This document shows, in pieces, positions 6,849 to 11,804 of a stretch of 11,804 bases of DNA. The notes beneath the pieces are model-generated. The model saw only the letters and a list, made by a program, of their open reading frames with translations. It searched no databases and was not told where the DNA came from. A program made the translations under genes and the position numbers. This stretch comes from Hawksworthiomyces lignivorus (lineage: Eukaryota; Ascomycota; Sordariomycetes; Ophiostomatales; Ophiostomataceae), in the NCBI GenBank assembly GCA_002917075.1, contig NTMA01000187.1, positions 1 to 11,804 on the forward strand. The letters are read 5' to 3'. Numbering within the stretch: the stretch's first letter is position 1; every line of letters begins with the position of its first letter.

Positions 6849-7121
6849 TATAACTATTAATAATAACTATTTCTAGAACCTTCTAAAAATATCTATGGTT
6901 ATTATTAATAATTATTTCTAAAATCTTCTAAAGATAATTATAACTATTATTAATAATTATTTCTAAAACTTTCTAAAAGTAACTATAACTATTATTTATA
7001 ATTATTTCTAGAATCTTTTAGAAATAATTGTAGTTATTATTAATAATTATTTCTAAAAGGTTCTAGAAATAATTATAGTTATTATTAATAATAATTATTT
7101 CTAGAAGGTTTTAGAAATAAT
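6849..7121 (+). repeat. 45 bp tandem repeat x 6 with internal palindromes
   Basis: Units start at 6849, 6894, 6939, 6984, 7029 and 7074; the last is 48 bp because of an extra AAT. Each unit is itself nearly palindromic around a TCTAGAA..TTCTAGA core (best in units 4-6). The left half reads AATTATTTCTAGAA and the right half its complement. Differences between units are mostly A/G and C/T. The array lies between the hAT left terminus and the transposase, a likely transposase-binding or enhancer region by position. Confidence 0.85.
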
Positions 7122-7771
7122 TTTAAAAGTATAAATATTTATTTATGCCTTTAATTAAAATTTTAATTCAATCTTTAAGTTTTTTTTAAATTTATTAAAT
7201 CATTATAACAAACTATTTACTATTATTACCAATTATTTACTACTATAACTTTATTTATAATGGATTCTGATTCATATATTCGGTCGATGAATCCGAACCT
7301 ACTACTTCTTTACATATTATTATACATAGTAGTAATGAAAGAAGTAATATTATAAAAAAACTAAAAAACTTAATTATAATAATCTTGATTATATATTAAA
7401 TGATTCTAAATTATTAATATATATAATTAAAAATCAACTTATTACAAGAACACTATTATCTTATAACGAAAACGAAAAACGAAAGGTTTTAGTTAAATGT
7501 ATTAGGTTAATATTATAAATTATTTTATATATTATTTATTAATTATTTAATAAGTTATTTAAATTATTTTTTACTAATAATAATTAGTTATAATTATAAA
7601 AAAAACCGATATTTTACAATCTTTTCAAAGTTCGAATTACGTACAATATTATAAAAATAATCATTTAACAATAACATATGATTAACGATTAGAAGTATTT
7701 TTAACGAAAAATGAGTTTTATTTATTTATATTAAATGTTTTTATTAATTATAATTTTATAACTTTTATTAA
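7122..7771 (+). pseudogene. Presumed hAT transposase N-terminal region, unreadable
   Basis: This is where the start codon and the BED-type zinc finger of a hAT transposase should be. A possible start is the ATG at 7260 (MDSDSYIRS...), but that frame stops after about 30 codons. I could not find the Cys/His set of a BED finger in any frame. CG sites are kept while CA and TG are rare, as in the most mutated parts of the window. Function is inferred only from position. Confidence 0.4.
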
Positions 7772-7983
7772 TTATTTAAATTAGAAGAAGATTTAATTAA
7801 TAATACACCATTTACGTTTTTTAACTTACAGTCAAGAAAACGAATTCGAACTAATATAATTATTAAGTCTTTTAACGAAAATGGGGTTTATAATAAAGTT
7901 TTAACTTTTATTATTGAAAATAACTTATTTTTTAATATTCTTGATTCAAAATTATTTAAAGATTTATTAAATTATTATAATAA

Positions 7984-8039
7984 GTAAGTTATATTTATAT
8001 ATATATTATTTTAATTATTAATAACTAATTTTTAAATAG
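7984..8039 (+). other. Transposase intron 1, 56 bp, splice signals intact
   Basis: Donor GTAAGT (7984), a branch-like AACTAAT shortly upstream of the end, and acceptor ATAG (ends 8039). Removing it joins AA to G to make a Lys codon and links two open stretches that both match hAT transposases, so the assignment is strong. Confidence 0.85.
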
Positions 8040-8696
8040 GTTTTTATTTATTATTAATCGAAAAAAAATCAAAGATATATTAAATAATATATATAACTTT
8101 AACTTAATCGTCTTAAACAATGAATTAAAAAACAATATTCAAACTTTTGAAAGTTTTTTAATAATTTTCGATATTTGGACTTCGAATATACAAACAATTT
8201 ATATAAATATTATAATAGTTTATATTAGTAATGATTTTAAACTTATTTATAAATTAATTAATAAGTTTTTAATTAATAACTATTTATAAATATTTTAAAA
8301 TTAATTAATTTTATTAATTTAATTAATTTAATAAATTTTAACGAATTAACTAATATATATACTAACAAATACATTTATTCAGAGTTTATTCAGACTCTTA
8401 AACTATATTCTTTTATTACATTACCAAATATTTTTAGGTTAATAAATATTAATTTAATTATAATTATCAATTTAATTTATAAAAACTATTACTGACTTTT
8501 AATAGTATTACACGAGACAATGTCACAAATAACAACACATTCATTAATTCGTTTAAAAACGAATATAATAAATTATTAAACAAAGAATTCAACAACGATA
8601 TTAAATGTGTTACATATATTATAAATATAATAATAAGAGATATATTAAATAAATATATATCTTTATCTATTAATAGTACTAACGAATTAAACAATA

Positions 8697-8762
8697 ATAA
8701 GTTATTTTATTTTAATAAATAATAAAAATTATTATTAATTATTTTTTACTAATTATTATTAG
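8697..8762 (+). other. Transposase intron 2, 66 bp, donor site destroyed
   Basis: The acceptor TTAG ends at 8762 and the branch TACTAAT is at 8747-8753. At the expected donor the sequence is ATAAGT (8697-8702) where the other introns have GTAAGT, a G-to-A change. Excluding 66 bp keeps the reading frame and joins ...TNELN to IILRIRRLIT, both in the frame of the hAT core. The unspliced sequence would stop at 8720. Confidence 0.65.
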
Positions 8763-9831
8763 ATATTATTTTACGAATTCGTCGATTAATTACTATTACA
8801 AAATATACTTAAGAAAACCGTAATTTATTAAAAGACGATATATAACGTATTATTCAACGTAAGAACCTTCCAAATAATTTTAATATAAAAGTTATCTTAT
8901 TAGATATATAGTTTTTAATAAATTACTAATTATTAAAATATATAACTAATTTTAAATTTTTAATAAACAATATTACATGGTGGAATTCAATCTATTATAT
9001 GTTTAAAACATTTTTAAACTTAAAAAATCCATTTATATATGTTAATAACAATACAACAATCATTGAATTTAAAAATATTTTTTTAACTTCAAACGAATAG
9101 ATTATTATTAAAAATTTTAACCTTATTCTAAAAATGTTTTTAAAATCTTTTATTAAATTACAAAGTTAAGTTTATTTAACTTTACCGAAAGACTTACTAT
9201 ATATTCAAACAATTTATAACAAATTAAACAATTTAATAAAAATTTTTAATACAAAAACTAAAAACGATTTAGAATTAATAAATGATTTATTATTTATTAT
9301 TTATTGACTTTTATTTAATAGACTTTATGTTTTAATAACCTTACTAGTGTTATTAATACTAATATTACTAAATTAGAAAAATATTTTTCTAAAAGATTTA
9401 TACAAAATTCGATTAAAAATTACAAATTATTTATAATTAGTCTTATTTTAGACTCTAAATTCAAAATGACTCATTTTAAAAAGAATGGTTTATTATATCA
9501 TTATACAATAATTCATAACGACACATTAAATATTTTAAAATTCGAATATAATATATTAGTTAAAATTTATTTATTTATTATTTAATTAATTATATATTTT
9601 ACTAACATTAATAATATAAAAACTTTACTTAATAATGTTAATAACGTTGACAATTTTACTATTTCATTCGACGAATTAAACGACGAATTCGACAATAACG
9701 TAAATAACGAAGATTTATACAACGTTACTGACGTTGATTCAGACGATTTAGAAAAAAATTTATATATTTCTAAATCGTCTTTAAAAGATGAAATAACTAT
9801 ATATTTATGAAAAGATGAAGAGAATCGAAAA

Positions 9832-9889
9832 GTAAGTTATTATAATTATTTTACTATTTTTCAATAAATTACTAATTTATTATTTTTAG
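9832..9889 (+). other. Transposase intron 3, 58 bp, splice signals intact
   Basis: Donor GTAAGT (9832), branch TACTAAT (9870-9876) and acceptor TTTTAG (ends 9889) define a phase-0 intron between Lys and Thr-Glu-Ser-Leu-Asp-Tyr-Trp. The inverted copy has the same 58 bp intron at 11576-11633 with no visible change in its signals. Confidence 0.93.
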
Positions 9890-10180
9890 ACTGAGTCATT
9901 AGATTATTGGAAGTTATATACTAAAAAGTTTCCAACATTAAATATATTAACTAGACGATATTTAACTATTCCTGTCACTTCAATTGTTATAGAAACTATT
10001 TTTTCAATTAGTAATAATATTATTATTAAACCAAAAAATAAACTTCTTCCTGATACGGTTAGAAAGTTGATTTTATTAAAAAGTTGGACTGTTAAAGATT
10101 TAAACGAATTAGAGAGGAATTTACAATTAAATGAAGAGGAGAATCAAAATGATGATTAAATTTTTATTAATTTTACTAGT

Positions 10181-10252
10181 TAGTTTTTAAGTTAGATTTT
10201 TAATTAGATTTTTAGTTAGATTTTTAATTGGTTTTTTAGTTAAGTTTTTAAT
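10181..10252 (+). repeat. 12 bp tandem repeat x 6 after the hAT stop codon
   Basis: Six units of the type TAGATTTTTAGT begin 21 bp after the stop codon. Units differ at a few positions, mostly by A/G. The equivalent site of copy 2 has four units (11237-11284), so the array has changed length between copies. Confidence 0.85.
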
Positions 10253-10303
10253 TAATTGAATTATAAATTAATTATATAACTAATTTATTAATATTTTATA
10301 TAT

Positions 10304-10500
10304 AGTGTTAAAATTAATTTAGTATACTAAAATTAATTTAGTATATTAAAATTAATTTTAATTTTATAGTATTAATTTTAATATTAATTTAAAAATTTAA
10401 TTTTAGTATATTAAAATTAATTTTAGTATAGGTTTTGAAAATTAATTTTAGTATATACTAAAATTAATTTAATTAGTATTAGTATGGCCTCATACTAATT
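10304..10500. repeat. hAT right subterminal palindrome cluster
   Basis: Repeated AATTTTAGTATA / TATACTAAAATT half-sites form overlapping dyads, and AGTATGGCCTCATACT (about 10475-10490) forms a further dyad. The same order is seen in copy 2 at 11040-11180. It ends about 25 bp before the terminus. By position it is a transposase-binding region. Confidence 0.65.
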
Positions 10501-10524
10501 TTAATTACTAAATTCCCAACCTTG

Positions 10525-11011
10525 GTAGTTATATACTCTTTATTTAATTCATCAAAAGATATATTTAATTCAATGTCTATATTGTTTATTAAAATTTTAA
10601 AACTACAAATAATAATTAATAAAAAGTATATCAATTTAATAAAAATAAAATAAAATAAAGTAAAATAATTACTATCTTTTTATATTCAACTTTTAAATAA
10701 GTTATACTATAAAAATAAATAGTCGAATAATAATTTAATAATTTATCCCGTTTAAAATAAACTGTTTCAAATTTATGATTTAATATTAAACTTAAAATAA
10801 AACGTTTTTAGTTATTAATTGATTTGTTAAATTTTTAAAAAATTTTTAGGAAATTTTTCTATATTATTATTGATAGTTATATAAAAATAAGAAAACTTTT
10901 GACTATATTATTAATTAATATAATAATATATTTATAAGATAAATTATAAGTTAAATAATTTACTAATATCGTATTATTATTAACTTCAAAACGGAAATTA
11001 TTTATTAAGAC
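10525..11011. other. Spacer between the two hAT right ends
   Basis: 487 bp of AT-rich DNA with no gene, TIR or LTR end that I recognise. It is flanked on both sides by hAT right termini facing each other. On the minus strand I looked for the missing upstream part of the gypsy pol and found no reliable match. It may be a remnant of the original target or of another element. Confidence 0.6.
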
Positions 11012-11070
11012 CAAGGTTGAGAATTTAGTAATTAAAATTAGTATGAGACCATACTAATATTAATTAAATT

Positions 11071-11090
11071 AATTTTAGTATACTAAAATT
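11071..11090. repeat. Perfect 20 bp palindrome in the hAT tail
   Basis: AATTTTAGTATACTAAAATT is its own reverse complement and is the cleanest full form of the half-site repeated through both ends of the hAT elements. It is the best candidate for the unit recognised by the transposase. Confidence 0.8.
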
Positions 11091-11236
11091 AAATTTTCAA
11101 ATTAATACTAAAATTAATACTAAAAAATTAAAATTAATTTTAGTATACTAAATTAATTTTAGTATACTAAGTTAATTTTAACACTATATATAAAATATTA
11201 ATAAATTAGTCATATAATTAATTTATAATTCAATTA

Positions 11237-11284
11237 ATTAAAAACTTAACTAAAAAACCAATTAAAAATCTAACTTAAAAACTA
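11237..11284 (-). repeat. 12 bp tandem repeat x 4, copy 2
   Basis: This is the counterpart of 10181-10252. It retains the first two and the last two of the six units of copy 1, a 24 bp length difference. Confidence 0.8.
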
Positions 11285-11305
11285 ACTAGTAAAATTAATA
11301 AAAAT

Positions 11306-11804
11306 TTAATCATCATTTTGATCCTCCTCTTCATTTAATTGTAAACCCCTCTCTAATTCGTTTAAATCTTTAACAGTCCAACTTTTTAATAAAATCAACT
11401 TTCTAACCGTATTAGGAAGAAGTCTATTTCTTGATTTAGTAATAATATTATTACTAATTGAAAAAATAGCTTTTATAACAACTGAAGTGGCAAAAATAGC
11501 TAAATATCGTCTAACTAATATGTTTAACGTTGAAAACTTTTTAGTATATAACTTCCAATAATCTAATGACTCAGTCTAAAAATAATAAATTAGTAATTTA
11601 TTGAAAAATAGTAAAATAATTATAATAACTTACTTTTCGATCCTTTTCATCTTTTGATAAATATGTAGTTATTTCATCTTTTAAAGACGATTTAGAAATA
11701 TATAAATCTTTTTCTAAATCGTCTGAATCAACGTCAGTAACGTTGTATAAATCTTCGTTATTTACGTTATTGTCGAATTCGTCGTTTAATTCGTCGAATG
11801 AAAT
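11306..11804 (-). CDS. hAT transposase C-terminal part, copy 2 (partial, two exons)
   Basis: Exon 11804-11634 (57 codons, open from the window edge) is spliced across 11633-11576 to exon 11575-11306 (89 codons and TAA). The first exon is an acidic linker (FDELNDEF, DVDSDDLEKDLY) ending EITTYLSKDEKDRK. The second is the hAT dimerisation block: LDYWKLYTKKF, RRYLAI, FSISNNII, LLPNTVRKLILLKSW, then an acidic tail ending QNDD. No stop or frame shift interrupts the visible 146 codons. However, the Glu before Ala-Ile-Phe-Ser, probably the third catalytic acid of hAT enzymes, is Lys (11473-11471), and the Pro of the usual YLxIPxTS is Phe. Both are C/T or G/A changes against copy 1. The copy is therefore probably inactive despite the open frame. 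The N-terminal two thirds lie outside the window. Confidence 0.8.
11576..11633 (-). other. Intron in hAT copy 2, 58 bp
   Basis: It has the same length, donor (GTAAGT), branch (TACTAAT) and acceptor (TTTTAG) as 9832-9889 of copy 1 and appears identical in sequence, although both neighbouring exons have changed between the copies. Confidence 0.92.

Larger units (their letters stand above)
7772..10159 (+). pseudogene. hAT transposase, copy 1, broken
   Basis: hAT transposases cut the element out and reinsert it, using an RNase H-like DDE core. Readable blocks in order: 7772-7983 spliced to 8040-8286 gives FNENGVYNKVLTF...LFKDLLNYYNK...FDIWTSN, with the first catalytic Asp at 8170-8172; then a stop at 8287 and an unreadable stretch to 8506. 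8507-9304 contains TRDNVTNN (second Asp, 8516-8518), KCVTYIIN, and ITWWNSIYYMF. 9343-9831 contains KLEKYFSKRF and LILDSKFKM, then an acidic linker. 9890-10159 is LDYWKLYTKKFP...RRYLTIPVTS...LILLKSW, the dimerisation block, with Glu at 9992-9994. Stops at 8810, 8843, 8909, 8927, 9098, 9167, 9305, 9583 and 9808, plus frame shifts at 8290-8506 and about 9310-9345, abolish it. Family changes include His-to-Tyr (8615) and Arg-to-Trp (8978), both C-to-T. Confidence 0.9.
6592..10524 (+). mobile_element. hAT-superfamily DNA transposon, copy 1, about 3.9 kb
   Basis: The left end CAAGGTTGGGAA (6592) and the right end TTCCCAACCTTG (10524) are short inverted termini of the hAT type. Between them lie subterminal palindromes, a six-unit 45 bp repeat, an intron-containing transposase pseudogene with the hAT C-terminal dimerisation block, and a 3' repeat-rich tail. 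The right end matches the second copy at 11012. I find no clean 8 bp target duplication: 6584-6591 is GTTATTAA and 10525-10532 is GTAGTTAT. Either RIP, rearrangement, or pairing of ends from different insertions could explain this. The element cannot make its own transposase. Confidence 0.85.
11012..11804 (-). mobile_element. hAT transposon, copy 2, right end, runs off the window
   Basis: The terminus CAAGGTTGAGAATTTAG at 11012 matches the right end of copy 1 (one G/A change in the first dozen bases). From there the minus strand reproduces, in reverse, the palindromic tail, the 12 bp repeats, the last exon, the intron and the preceding acidic exon of copy 1. The tail is about 70 bp shorter than in copy 1. 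The left part of the element lies beyond 11804. Confidence 0.9.

Noticed and set aside
8467..8694. Minus-strand open frame of 75 codons
   Set aside because: It is the antisense of the hAT transposase block around TRDNVTNN and KCVTYIIN, which is clearly the real coding strand.
6582..10532. TAGTTAT as the target duplication of hAT copy 1
   Set aside because: The string is present at 6582-6588 and 10526-10532, but it is seven bases and sits at different distances from the two termini, so it is not a clean 8 bp duplication.
10525..11011. Missing upstream half of the gypsy pol gene in the spacer
   Set aside because: Minus-strand frames gave no convincing reverse transcriptase or RNase H motif.

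Overview
The window looks like a transposon graveyard from a filamentous fungus, probably an ascomycete. Three things suggest this. The DNA is very AT-rich, and its repeats differ almost only by C-to-T and G-to-A changes, the mark of repeat-induced point mutation (RIP). The decayed transposase carries 56-66 bp introns with GTAAGT donors, TACTAAT-type branch sites and TAG acceptors. I see no host gene, rRNA, tRNA or CRISPR array. No intact protein-coding gene is supported; every recognisable protein belongs to a mobile element and is broken or truncated.

Layout. 1-683 is a non-coding element with 55 bp terminal inverted repeats (TIRs) around an AT-rich interior. 684-1290 is the least AT-rich stretch, with three hairpin-forming inverted repeats (689-747, 805-848, 898-936) and a 17 bp x 8 minisatellite (994-1134). 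1300-2099 is AT-rich with no recognised gene. 2100-2970 is a small LTR retrotransposon of the TRIM type (about 130 bp LTRs, about 300 bp interior, minus orientation). A 298 bp solo LTR of a different retrotransposon (2104-2401, perfect 5 bp target duplication) has inserted into the edge of its left LTR. 2971-4993 is almost pure A/T apart from an island at about 3590-3790. 4994-6373 is the 3' part of a Ty3/gypsy element on the minus strand: a 297 bp LTR matching the solo LTR, and a decayed integrase that keeps D(41)D(35)E spacing but has both Asp positions read as Asn. It is cut at 6374 by hAT sequence.

6374-10524 is hAT transposon DNA: a 218 bp orphan left end, then a nearly full-length 3.9 kb element (6592-10524) with subterminal repeats and a transposase pseudogene on the plus strand. 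A second copy of the same hAT lies in inverse orientation from 11012 past the window end, tail to tail with the first across a 487 bp spacer. Their C-terminal coding parts are very similar and differ mostly by transitions.

As a history: a gypsy element and a TRIM landed in already repetitive DNA; a gypsy copy inserted in the TRIM and collapsed to a solo LTR; hAT elements interrupted the other gypsy copy; RIP acted on most of the repeats, to different extents. The elements look inactive, although the second hAT copy is open as far as it can be seen apart from loss of the probable catalytic Glu.
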